Origin: Cymbomonas tetramitiformis
Lineage: Eukaryota > Chlorophyta > Pyramimonadophyceae > Pyramimonadales > Pyramimonadaceae
Direction: 5' to 3'
Assembly (NCBI GenBank): GCA_001247695.2
Contig: LGRX02034719.1
Location: 1 to 48,638 of the forward strand
DNA: 48,638 nucleotides
Shown here in pieces: positions 31,207 through 43,100 of the stretch; the stretch's first letter is position 1, and every line of letters begins with the position of its first letter. The notes below the pieces were generated by a model. The model did not search any database and was not told where the DNA came from. It saw nothing but the letters and a program-made list of their open reading frames with translations. Position numbers and translations under genes: made by a program.

Positions 31207-33300
31207 ATAGACGCCGATCGATATGATTTTACGCCTCGGGTGCATCACCCCCCGCCCCCCACCGGCGCTGGCGCCTCAGGCGAGAGCCCTGATGTGAGGG
31301 GGGAACAGCATGGTTGGAGGTCGCGGACTCGCGGTCGTTTCGCTTTCGGCGTTTCGGACTTCCGGTTTGGTTGTCATCAGAATCCGGATTGGGCATTGGC
31401 ATTGCCTGCCGATGCTGGCCTATTGTTGTAGAGCTCTACGCCAGCGGTACAATGACGACGTAACATGGTGTCGCTCGACTGTTTCCTCCAGTCCACGCAA
31501 CCGAACGAAACATCCAAAAAGAAAAGTCGCAACTCACCAAGCAACGCAAGAACAAATTGAGTCGACATTATCTGAAAACTGTTAACTTTATTCTGTATGG
31601 GACATAAAATTAGGCTGCAGTCGCCCCTAATCAATCGGCGAAATGAAATTTGACTCATTGATATCCCGAGAAGAACTGGTTGCGTTACGACTTCAAACAG
31701 AAGCGCTTCGCTTTGTAAACTCTAGCGTTTCGTTACCTTCGGAGAGCGGATTCTTGTAACTTGAAAATCGCAGGAACTCGCTACTAACTTGTAGCAGAGG
31801 CCCCGCTGCTTCCAGATAAAGCGAAAAACGTCATATTCTTAAAGAGCGAGCCAGCTGCACTTAAAACCAAGATTTCGATCTCGAAATGTTTCGTGTCGGA
31901 CAAGGCATAGCAATACTCTCGGCGATTCTTCACTTATTTGGCATACCCGGACTCTCTGCAAATTCAGAGACGGAGATCATTGCCTCGAATGATGGTTCTT
32001 TCGATAGGTGCTTTAATTGCTCAATTGGTAAACCTTTACTGTATCTATATATTTTCCTTTCGAATAACTGTCGTGTGCTTTTGGTTTTAACAGGAAATCT
32101 TTCACTGAAGTTGGCGATAAGAATATGTTACCTGTACGCCAAACTTGCACGAACGACAAGACAGAAGTAATCGCTATTTTCCCATTTCATGAGGTGTACG
32201 CCTCTTCATTCGTTGAGGCCAAGCTGCGGCTTCACATTCAACGGTTAGTTGGCTCCTACAGTTGTCTCTTCACGCACTCGCATACAAGAAACGCTATTCT
32301 GTGAAGAGGTAGGAAAGGATTTTCAAGGGCTAGCCTTCCGAGAGTCGAACGTGTTTCCTGCCCCGAGAATGCGCAACGGCGTCGGGCCAGCCCGTTTTGG
32401 CGCACAATTCCGTAGTGCGATATGAGGCGCTTCCGATTGGGAGTGTTTTGGCCCGTCCTGCAGCCTCCCTCTTTTATTTCCTAAGCGCCTCTTCATAACT
32501 GAAATCTTCTGCTTTTTCCACTTTTCTTCACGCGACGTAAAGACACGACTGGCCTCAAAGTCAGGGATCATATTATGATTATGTATTGTACCCTCAAATG
32601 TTTGGGCAATGTTACTCTCACACACACAAACCAAACTAAAATTATATATATTTATATATACACACAAGTGAAGACACTACAGGATCTTGCACAAGTAGAT
32701 ATAATCTAGATACAGTGGGTATGCCGTGCATTTCAATTTGGGGGCACGGGAAGGTTCTTGAAGAGCCGTCGGTTCTCAGTACAGTCTGCTGCTGCACGCG
32801 GGATGGAGGCGCCAAAAAGATAGTGTTTCTAAAGGCTTTCTTCGTACCTGCTTGGAGCCAGCCGGACCGACGCGGTAAGAGGTGCTCTTCTTGTGCTTTC
32901 TGAAGTACCATCTCTGACTGGCGGTGAACTTTGGGAGCTGCAGCGGGACCTCGGAGACGACCAGCTTGGAAGTGTTTGCTGCTCCCAAGGACGCTCAGTC
33001 GGCTGTGCGTTCACCACACTGCCAATCTCGAGCAATATTTCGTTTAGGCGCTCTTTCCAAGTGAACCTTACACGCCCCTTTCACAAGTTCGGAAATGCTT
33101 CAGTACTCAGAGTCACGTGCTGTACTGAAAGTGAATGATTGAAGACTTGGTGTCCTTTTCGCACATTCACCCCCAGAACTCAAACGCGCGAACAATTACG
33201 CTGGCATACACATACTATTTGCTTTACTCATCTCTAAGCCTCACTGGTGCCGGCTTGCGCCTTTATCCTTCAGCGTGGGGATCACCTGAGCTGCTCGCCT
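31207..33300. other. Unresolved region, possible exons on either strand
   Basis: A plus-strand frame from 31886 opens with a hydrophobic, signal-peptide-like start (GIAILSAILHLFGIPGLS) and meets a good donor (ATTG followed by GTAAAC near 32029) and acceptor (TTTTAACAG near 32093). It could be a 5' exon of the large downstream gene. At 32850-33060 both strands show plausible exons: on the minus strand LPKFTASQRWYFRKHKKSTS before a GTACGAAG donor, on the plus strand a GGELWELQRDLGDDQLG frame. None could be linked by phase. 33314-33432 (AG acceptor, GT donor) is a further candidate exon, but its phase does not join 33806. Confidence 0.25.
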
Positions 33301-33644
33301 TCGGTGCTTGCAGATGGAGGTCCTTGAGACGTGCTGCAACTCCACCAGCAAGGTGGCGGTGCTGGACCTCGCAAATCAGGAGCTCAGCACCTCGTCGTCT
33401 CGCACAGTGGATATCACCGCTGCCCTCGCCAGGTGCGCCGATGGTCTTCTCACTCAAGTATCAAGAAAGTTGGGGGGGTTAGTAAGAAACGTAGTTTTGA
33501 GCGCATGTCTCCACCATAGTTCAGACGTGCGAGGTTGGTCCGTAGTTGAAATATGGATCGGAGAGACGAGGAGAACCTGCGCAGACCTGAGATTCAGCAC
33601 TCAGATGTCCGAGAAGCTTGTATGCGTTTTGCTCTTACGTGGTT

Positions 33645-33805
33645 ACTTTGCGAACAGTGTCAACTCTAAGAGGAGATGGTGACAGGCTGGCACCGCGGTG
33701 ACTGCGTGTGGGTACTTTGCGAACGGTGTCAACTCTAAGAGGAGATGGTGACAGGCTGGCACCGCGGTGACTGCGTGTGGGTACTTTGCGAACAGTGTCA
33801 TACAG
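33645..33805 (+). repeat. 69-bp tandem repeat ending at an exon acceptor
   Basis: Two full copies and one partial copy of a unit starting GTACTTTGCGAACAGTGTC. The last, truncated copy changes from GTGTCAACTC to GTGTCATACAG and so provides the acceptor of the exon at 33806. Confidence 0.75.
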
Positions 33806-36800
33806 GACGGAGAAAGCAGCCTCACGATCATCGTCAAGGCAAGTGAGGGAAGTTGCAACGCGCAGGTGCGCCAGCCAGGCCCCTCCAGCCACGGTGCTTC
33901 CTCCACTGCCACGTGGCCCCTCCAGCCACGGTGCTTCCTCCACTGCCACGTGGCCCCTCCAGCCACGGTGCTTCCTCCACTGCCACGTGGCCCCTCCAGC
34001 CACGGTGCTTCCTTCACTGCCACGTGGCCCCTCCAGCCACGGTGCTTCCTCCACTGCCATGAAGTAGAGGCGCTCCGAGGGGGACCCGGCGATTCGGAGT
34101 CCGACTCTGGCCATTCTTCGTATTTCAGCTGTATCCTCAGGCAGGGTGACTGAGTGGACGGTACACGTGCGATGCAGGCATGGATTGCTGGCAGCCAGCA
34201 CGATGACCCGGCCGCTCGGCCAGCCTTGCAGGTAGCAGGGGTCGTGGACAGCGCGCCACCGGAGTGTTCCATCACAGGCGCTCCTGGGGCTGCAGTGGCA
34301 CAGGACGTGTCCATAAGCTTCACAGGAAGTGACCGTGGATCAGGCATCGCGCAGTACGAGTGCCAGGTGGATGGTGGGGAGTTCCAGAGCTGCACCTCGC
34401 CGGTTCGTGTCCCTCGAGTGTCTCACGTGGCGCTCCCTTGCCGCTGCGGCCGTCACGTGCCCATAGCAATACCAACCGGCGCTTCCACGCGGCTGTGAAC
34501 TCGGGATCCTGTAGCGATCCCTGTTGATGTGCATTTCGTCGCTGTGCCGATGACTGCCATTTGCGGAACAATTGTGTGGGGGGGACCTGGAAACCGATTG
34601 GGTGATTCAGATCCGGTGGAGGGAACCCCTTCTCCTGCGGCCGCCTGCCTGGGCTGTGTTGCGTTGCGTGACGCTGTCTTAGCTCACGTGTAAAGCAGAG
34701 AACCGCGGAAAAGCGGGCGCATCGTGGGAGGAGCACGCTCTCAGCTTGAATATTCCGTTGCTTGTGGGTGTGCTGCCAGGTGCACTACGCTGGTCAGGCG
34801 GATGGAAGGCACTCGTTCACGGTGCGCGCAGTGGACCATGCGGGCAACGAGGGCGCTTCGGCGCGTCCGGTGGAATGGGTGCTGGACACGCAGCTCCCGG
34901 AGGTGCGGATCGTGGCCAAGCCGCCGGCGCGCTCAACCTCCAGCTCCGCCGCATTCAAGTTTGAGGCGGACGACAACCACGAGGTTGCCTCCCGGACCTG
35001 CTGCCTCGATGGCGCATGCGTCTCGTGTGCCGCAGAGACGGTTTACACCGGTAACAGCCAACCCACACACTCCGTTGCTTCCCGTACGCTGCTTGCTGGT
35101 GCCTCATTATGTATTTATGCAAAATATTATATATATATATATATGTTTGTTTGGCTTATTGTTGGATTGACTCCTTCGGCATATACACCACATAACCACT
35201 GAGCACATAACCAGAAAGGATCGGCTGCACGATGTACCCTCACCAAGGATCAAAGGATTCAGCACACACATCAGGACACGTATCTGTCTTCTCCGGAGCT
35301 CATTATTGAAGAATGGGAACTCCTAAGCCTCACTGGGCCACCTGCGATACAATGCAATACTGTTGCAATCCAATTTCCACACAGATCTCTGCGAGGCGCA
35401 TTCCATGTGTCGCAAATCACATGCGCTGAGGAAGTCGGAGGGCCTCGGGGAAGGGGGTTGGGGGGAGTGCAGGTCTGACAGAGGGGCCCCACACCTTCGT
35501 GCTGCATGCTGCAGATGCTGCCGGGAACAAGGCAGCATCGCAAGAAGCCACGTGGACAGTGGATCTAGCCCCTTCCTGCAAGGTGGCGGTCGACGGCGAG
35601 GGCTCCGCCTCGCGGGTGGCAACACACCCCATCCCTCTCACATTCCGATGGTCCGAGGGTGTCCAGGGCTTCACCTCAGACAAGGCATGTCCCTTCCCCG
35701 TACGGGCTCTTCTTGAGAAGGCCCCCCCACCCTCCTGCCACCGCTCCCCCGAGGGTTTCCTGGGGCGCTCCTCAGCCCCCTGCCGATGGGGCGCCTGCTA
35801 GAAAGAAGCTGGGAAATGGACTCTCAGGCGGATCCATTCATGTCGATAGCGGCGGTGCAAGGCCTTCAGGGAATCCAAATCCTGTGAGGGCGGCCCCGCC
35901 CCGCTCCCCCGAACCTCTTGCGGATCGCTTGCCGAATGTGCCAAGAAGTGCCGGTCTCCTGCCGAAGGTGTGAGGGAGTCTTGGCGTGCTGAGGAGTGGA
36001 TGGGGGCACATGCAGGTGGTGTTAGGTGGTATGAGGGGATCCTTGCGTGCTGAGGAGTGGATGGGGGCACATGCAGGTGGTGTTAGGTGGTATGAGGGGA
36101 TCCTTGCGTGCTGAGTGGGTGGGGGCACATGCAGGTGGTGTTGGGTGGTGTGGGGGGCGCGCTGCACGACTGGGAGGCTCAAGGCGCGTCGACGTACCGT
36201 GCGCTCCTGGTGCCGAGGTGCGGCACTCCCAGGAGGGTGGCGCAGCTCGCCGAGGCCCTCACCTATCTCCTGTCTTGGGCCCGGTGGGCTGCAGCATTGT
36301 CCGGGGCTATCCGAAGCGAATCGAATCTGCTAGCGTACGGACGTGTGGCTTGCGGCCCGCAGGCGGCTGCTCTCTTCCGCCACGCTCTCAGCCAGGCGTG
36401 TGCGGGGGGCCGCAGGGGAAACGGGCAGGTGTCTGTGAGCGTACCGGCAGGCGCAGCCTATGATGGCCAGCAGCAGCCCAGCGCCAAGAACTCCAATATG
36501 CTGACGTTGGCTTTTGATGCCGCAGCGCCTGTGTGCACGATCAAAGGGCCTTCCACCGTGCAGTCCCGTGCCTTCAGGGTTCGACCTCGACCCGTCCCCG
36601 ACTGCCCGCATGCTGAGAAGGCCCAAATATGAGCCGTCGGTGCTTACACCCCTCATCAATGGCCGAGGGCCACTCAGCTCTCACCGCGGCTCGGCTCCCC
36701 GATTCCGCGTAATTTTGAGGGCCTTCCCCCCAGATTTAGGGTTTTAGGGTTCACAGCAAGCAGGTCTGCTCGCCCGCCCGCAACGCGGCGCAATGCACCT

Positions 36801-37110
36801 GCCAGCGTTGTGCCCAACTGCTTTCAGCGGTTTGCGCACGCGTGCCTGTGGCTCACGCCGCCGTCCTGCGGCGCTGCAGGTGAGCTTCGTGTGGAGCGAG
36901 CCGGTGAGCGGCTTCGACCCGGCTAAGGTGCTGGTGTCGGGCGCCGCCACCCTGGCAGCGGACTGGACGGCAAGTACGGTGGGCGCGGCATTCTCGGCTT
37001 CTGTGCGGCCGCTGGGGGCCGGGGAAGTGCGTCTGGTGGTGCCAGCGGGGGCTGCGGTGGACGACGCCGGCAACCCGAGCGGCGCCCCCTCCGAGGCTCT
37101 CACCGTCGAG
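33806..37110 (+). CDS. Ig-like domain exons of the fusion gene
   Basis: Exons 33806-33838, 34232-34402, 34780-35050, 35482-35684, 36135-36217, 36416-36578 and 36880-37110. Joined, they read as bacterial-type Ig-like repeats: YECQVDGGEFQSCTSPV then HSFTVRAVDHAGNEG; CLDGACVSCAAETVYTEGP then HTFVLHAADAAGNKA; FRWSEGVQGFTSDKVVLGG, WEAQGASTYRALLVPRGNGQ and VSVSVPAGAAYD; then VSFVWSEPVSGFDPAKVLV to VVPAGAAVDDAGNPSG. The pattern DG-HTF-V-A-D-AGN and FSEPV-GF-...-VP-GAA-D-AGN is established for secreted and surface proteins, where the domains act in adhesion or as spacers. Splice sites fall mid-domain, and the pattern is complete only when exons are joined, which supports the splicing. Paired cysteines suggest disulphides. 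Confidence 0.75.
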
Positions 37111-40100
37111 GTGCGCGCCCTTTGCCACCTCCGAGGCTCTCACCGTCGAGGTGCGCGCCCTTTGCCACACCGGTGACCAGAATGCATGCGGGCCAGATGG
37201 CTCTGGCAGCCGGGTGAGAGTGGCAGCCGCCACCTCCCCCCAGGATGGATGGAGCCTTCACGTTTCCCTCGAGGTTAGGCTTTCAGGCTTCGTCACAGAG
37301 GGTGGGGAGTGGCAGCCGCCACCTCCCCCCAGGATGGATGGAGCCTTCACGGTTCCCTCGAGGGTAGGCTTTCAGGCTTCGTCACAGGGGGTGGGGAGTG
37401 GATCAGACCACCTCCGAGGGCAGGCTCCTAGGTTACCTCGAGGACGATCCCCAGAGCCTTGCTACTGGCAGCCGGGAACACGCTGGGGTTCTTTCTGTAC
37501 CTAACCAGTAGGTCTCCGTTGAGGCTGACGCACCAGTCAGCGATTTTCGAGCTGCCAATGCAAACGGGAATGGTGCTCACTAAAAACTCTTTTGTAATTT
37601 CACAATATGAAGATTGAAACAGTCCGCGCAAAAGTGCGCAGGTGGTCAACGGGGATCTGTTCGTGGCGGACCGCATGTCTGGTGAGCGGCCACCCGCCAG
37701 TCTGGCCATGCCCTCGGCCACTTACCTCAGCTTCCCTTCCCCCACACCTCGAGAGGATCATCCATACTGTCTTCTTGCCCGCTGCTGCAAGGGTCATGCA
37801 CCTGCTCTGCAGTGCCAGTTTATAGTGCCGGTCGTGGGGGGCAAGGTAACCCTTCCCGCGGGAAGGTTTTAGGGATAGCAGACCGCCTGACGAGGCTGCC
37901 GCCGGGCTCGCAGGAGATCTGCTGTTATTCTCGGGCGACTACGAGGGTGGCGCCGAGACTGTGCCGTTCGCGGGTTCCGCTGCAGCCTCTGCCCTGAGTG
38001 TGGCGCCGTCAGGAGGGCTGTACATCGGACAGGGCAAGACGGTCACCTTCTTCGCCAAGGGCCAGGTGCGCTCCGCTCAAGGTCACCGGGGGTGGCGTAT
38101 ACGATTAGTGTGGGCTGGGAGGCAACCATGCGCTGACGCAACACGCACGCGCACTGTCTCACCTGTGTCCTGAGGCGAGCCCAAACATGCCCACGTGGCA
38201 TTGCAAGACTCAAGCACATGGGCAGATGCAGGGATAGTACGGAGGGGTATGGAATCACCGAGTGTTAAGCCAAAACCATATATTTTGATAACACATTTCA
38301 TATTTAAGGTGAAGCGTTGTAACGCGTTAGAAATAGACATGGTTTCGGCATAACACTCCGTGATTGCATACCCATCGGTAGGACGATTATAAAGTGCAAA
38401 GGGCATGGCAGGGCGGGGAATGCTCGACAGAGTCACATGCTAGCTCCATCGGCAGTGCGAAGCTTCCTGGGGGGGAGGGGGGGGCATGCCATAAGCCCAT
38501 CGCTATTGCTCAGCAGGGAGGGGCAGGGGTTTCCCCCCTTCCCCGCGTCCCCCCCATCGCGATGCTTTGATTGGTCCGCCCACAAGCATTGGCTGCTGCG
38601 AGAGCTTCTGCCGTGAGGAGGTGGGCCATGGCCACCTCCCCTTTGCATGGCACGTGGCGAGCCAGGTGGCCAGGTGAGCGTAAATTGTATTGAAGGGTTT
38701 CGGGACGGAGACGGCTTGCGCGCAGCTTGTTGCCACCATCGAGGGTTTCCAGGAGGTGTCCGCGCTCGCCGTGGATGCAGCTGGGGCGCTGTACATCGCA
38801 GACGCGGCTCTCCACGTTGTGCAGGTGAGGGCGTCGCACGAGACAAGGGCGGAGGATCGTACGTGGCCTGCCGCTCCTCGGCATGTCCGCGCGGGCCCGA
38901 TGTTATGAGGGGTTGCCCAGCGCGTGTGCCTCCTTGGCCAGTCCGACGTGGCGCGCATCCATGGCAACTTCATCTCGGGGGGGCGCTCAGCTCGGCTCAG
39001 GCAAGGGAAATGATTGAGCTCGCGGTGGAGGATCCTGCAGAACAGGGCGGGTGATGGGAGAGTGCTGCGTTTTTGCGTGGGAGGGCAGACACTAAACAGC
39101 ATGCGCGAGCTGGCCTCCACCTGCGGCGTGCCAGGTACGTTCAGACCCGAATGTGGGGACCGCTCGCAGCCACGCGGTGCGCGTGCTGCTTGTGAGCCGC
39201 CACGTGGCATTCGCGGCCGCGGAGGCGTTCCTCGAGGCATCCGCAGGGATTCTCCACGTGGCCGACTGAGCCCGACCGCCATGTGGCATGTAGGATTCAC
39301 TGAGCTTTCTGGAAGAGTCCAATCGCAGCTGCTCTGAAGCCGCGAGAATGCAGTGGCGTGCCAGAGTCCTGCGCCGCACCAACCGGGCCTGCGGTTACTT
39401 CACCTCCGTGCCAGAGTCCTGCGCCGCACCAACCGGGCCCGCGGTTCCTTCCCTCGGAGAGATGCACCCCCAGTGGCAGGCCAGAAAGAAAAGGCCCCTC
39501 TTGCTTGCCACGGGACGTTCACGTCAGCACCTTCTCGGCCACGGCCCCTCGAGACGCGCAGGCCTTGGCGCACTCCCCCGCCGCGATGGTGGTGGGGAGG
39601 CGTGGACATGTGCACTTGGAGTCGGGCAAACGATCGAGCTTGCCTTGGCACCTGGCCCTCGGGCGCACACAGCGTGTGGCCTCGCGGCGGGCTCCTGTGG
39701 CACAGCGGTGGTCGACGCACGTGGGTTGGCGGTGCTATGGATGGCGCGCAGGTGAGCCGGGGAGCTCTCGGGGGCATCTGGACACTCCGATGGGGGTGGC
39801 ATTAGACACCCTTGGGAGGCTGTACATCGCCGATTCCGGCAACAGGCGCGTGCAGGTGATGGGCGCGGATGGGGAGTTGCTGACAACTCTCTCCCAGCTG
39901 GACAGTGAGGTTCGGGCTCTGGTGCAGCCTGTGGACGTGGCCATCGACGGTCGTGGCCGCATCTATGTCGTTGATCAGGTGGGTCGCCACTCCGCTTGCT
40001 GCGATATGCCTGCGGCGGCTGTGAAACTGTACCTGCTCAAAGGTCACAGTTGAGGCAACGTGTGACATGCTTCCTCTAACGCTCTCCCCCCTCTGCGTTG

Positions 40101-43100
40101 AAAGAACCCGGCAAAATATATACACCTCCCCAGAAACCCCTCTCCCCCCTCTGTGTTGAAAGATCCCGGCATGATATAGCAGCGCTCCACACAAGCCCCT
40201 CTTCCCCCTCCGCGGTAAAGATGCCGGCATTATATGGTCGCCCTCCACACGGCTGGCAAGCACTGTGAGGATGCCTCCAAGGATTGCCCACCGCGCGATA
40301 GTATGAAGGGCGATTTCGCGAGATCTCCCACCGCGCGATGGTATGAAGGGCGATTTCACGAGGTTCCCCACCACTTGATGGCGCAATAGTGAAACCTCGG
40401 ATAATCCCCTGCCACTTGATGGCACGATGGGGAAGCCTTGGAGGGCGCCTCACCGCCTGCTGCTCAGTATTGAAACATTGGCGCCAATGTCTACATGGAA
40501 TCGTGCTGTCTGCCTGGTGCCCTTCGCGGTTGCTGTGGCAGTCAGGTGCGGCTTGCGGACTCCCAGGGCGGGAGCCCGGCGAGCGACTGACCTCCGAATG
40601 GGCATCTGCAGGGAGCCTCGTCGATCGAGGTCTTCAGCTGGGAGTTCCACTACATCAGGCAGCTTGGGGACGGCCTAACAATGAGGGCCCCCAGGGGCAT
40701 TCAGGTATGCGCATCTGTGTCGGAGGCGGCCACACATGTGCTGTGAGGCAGTGGAACCAGATACGCCAAGGGCTTGTCAGGCACGATGGGGCCCATCGAT
40801 TGGACGTCCCGTCTTTAACCCGCGACCCGATTGGACGCCGAAGTCGTTAACCTGCCATCCGGTTCCCTAAGTGTGCTTGCCGCTAGAATAGCAAGGCTTG
40901 CGGATGCTGCCACCGGGGATATCCGCTCGTTGGCCTCTTAACCGATCGCGTGAAGTTGGCAGACCATGCTGGGGGGCTGTGTCTGTGAACGCATCCTCAC
41001 CCCATGCGCGGGCTGGTGGGAGGGGCGGTTCCTCCAGGTGACCTGGCAAGGCGAAATCCTCGTGCTGGAGGCGCCCACTGAAGATGGCGCGCTCAAGGCG
41101 GCCGCCATTCACGTGTTCACCAGCGACCACCAGCGCCGTCACACACTGTCCAGCGTGGGAGAAGCGACCGCCATGACAACCTTACGAGACCTCGCTGCTC
41201 CCATCGTCGACATCCTCGTGCCCCCTGGTACCCATGACACCCCCGTAGAGGCACGCTCCCTGCCCCCCTCCCTCACTTCAGGCCCCGGGCCCATCCATCT
41301 ATATGCTATTACTCTTGCCGGATTTTTGCGCCTCGAGTGGTTGGATGTCGAGCCTCAGGCTTGAGGTATTCCTGGACTCCCTCGGACCCTGTGCCATCAC
41401 TCCAAGAACCCTTTTAGTGATACGGAGTCATATAGCATGGGCCTTGCTGAACACTGCAAAGATGTTGCTGGTGTCGTTCGTGCTGACTCGATTTCCATGT
41501 CCTTCCCTCCTACCTCCCCTGCGCTCCTCCCTTTTCTATGCGCAGGTCACTTTCTCCTGGAACAAGCCGGTCGTCAACTTCGCCCTCGAGGACATTCGGG
41601 TATGCCAGCAGAGGGGGGAGGGGCAGGAGGGTCTATGACCTGTGTCAAAATGTAAGCCTAGGGACGCGCAGACAGCGGCTTTGCTGTTGAGGCGCCACAA
41701 ATCGAAACTGCAGATGTCGTTGATGGGCTCTTCGTCTTGTTAAAGGGGCATCGTCCCACGATGGTGTGGCGGGTGGCAGCGGTTGCACACACCCGAGAGA
41801 GGCAGACAGGCAGAGAACGTGCGTTTCAACGTTTGAAGGCAGTTTGCTGGTGCGCGAGGGGGTCCGCGGGAGTCAGGTTGCGGGAGCTGGGGGTGCGCTA
41901 GAAGCGCCGCTGACAAGCGCGGACCATGGGCGTACCTTCACTGCCATGCTCAAACCCACCGGCACCGGTGTTACGACTCTTTCGGTTCAGGTCGGTGCCG
42001 TGCTCGATGTTGCGGGCAACGCCAATCTCGCCGCGCCCGAGGCCCAGGTGCCCCGCCTGCCCGCACCAGCCCGCTCCCTCGAGACGCGTGTAGCCGGTAT
42101 CCGCTGTCTTGTGCCCGCCAGGGGGGCCATGCAATCGCCCTGCGAGGCAGGGAGAAGGGCGGAGATGTGGGGGGGCTCATGCTATCCTCCGTGGTGTGTT
42201 CTGCATCGGTACGGAGGCAAGTCATCAGCGCGGCCCCTCCACCCCAGCGCGTGGGAAGCTTATGGAAAGGCAAGCCCGTTGCATCCGGAGGCACTGCATC
42301 GGATCTTGTGGCCGAGAGAAGCTAAATCGAATGGTGGATGAAAGCGGGAATCGGAGGGGCGCAGGCGAGGGTGGAAGTACCCCTTGCGGGAGGGCACTGC
42401 AGCGTCGAGGCTGCCTGTGACTACGAGCTCGCCCGCTACAGCGACCAGCTCTCCCAGGCCCGCCTGCAGGTACCTGCGTGGACCCACCGGCGTCGGCCCG
42501 GGTTAGCCACGTGGCCGCACAGCAGTGTCTCCCAAGCCTCGGGCCGCCTCGAGCAGATCAGTGCAATGCTGCACACGACTGTCCCCAGCCAGGTGTAGGG
42601 TTTAGGTTCATGCAAGGGATATAGGGTCTAGGTTCATGCAAGGGATATAGGGTCTAGGTTCATGCAAGGGATATAGGGTCTAGGTCCATGCAAGGGATTC
42701 ACTTATACCAACATGCGCGGAGGCATCGCTGTGCGGGGACGCTGTCATCAGCGCGCGTACTGATGGTGCTTGCCGCAGAGATGCTGTGACACGGCAGAAC
42801 GTTGCGGGGAACCTCGCAACCAGCCGCTGCGCTGCTGTCAAAATGTTTAGCTCCCGCCGCACGTTCAGCGGCTCGTAGCTCGTGCCACACGTTGAGCAGC
42901 TAGCTCCTGCCGCACCTCCAGACTCCCATGGAGGGCGAGCGGAGGCTGAGGGCTGTCGAGCGCTCGGCGTGCAGGAAGAGAGCCGGGTTGCCCTGGAGCG
43001 CGAGAAGGTGCTTCTGCAGATGCAGGCGCGTCAGCTTTTCCAGGCCTTGAACAGCCTTCTGCCCCTTGAGCCTCGGTCAACCCCTGGCCGCCGGTTCGCG

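Noticed and set aside
33635..34395. Minus-strand frames across the 37-bp repeat (WRGHVAVEEAPW repeats)
   Set aside because: Reverse reading of an intronic minisatellite. The plus-strand exons on either side join in phase.
36733..36755. Telomere-like TTTAGGGTTTTAGGG, and CCCTAAACCCCTAAAACCC at 45866
   Set aside because: Two units only, inside introns. Too short to be telomeric, though the motif type fits a plant-like telomere repeat.
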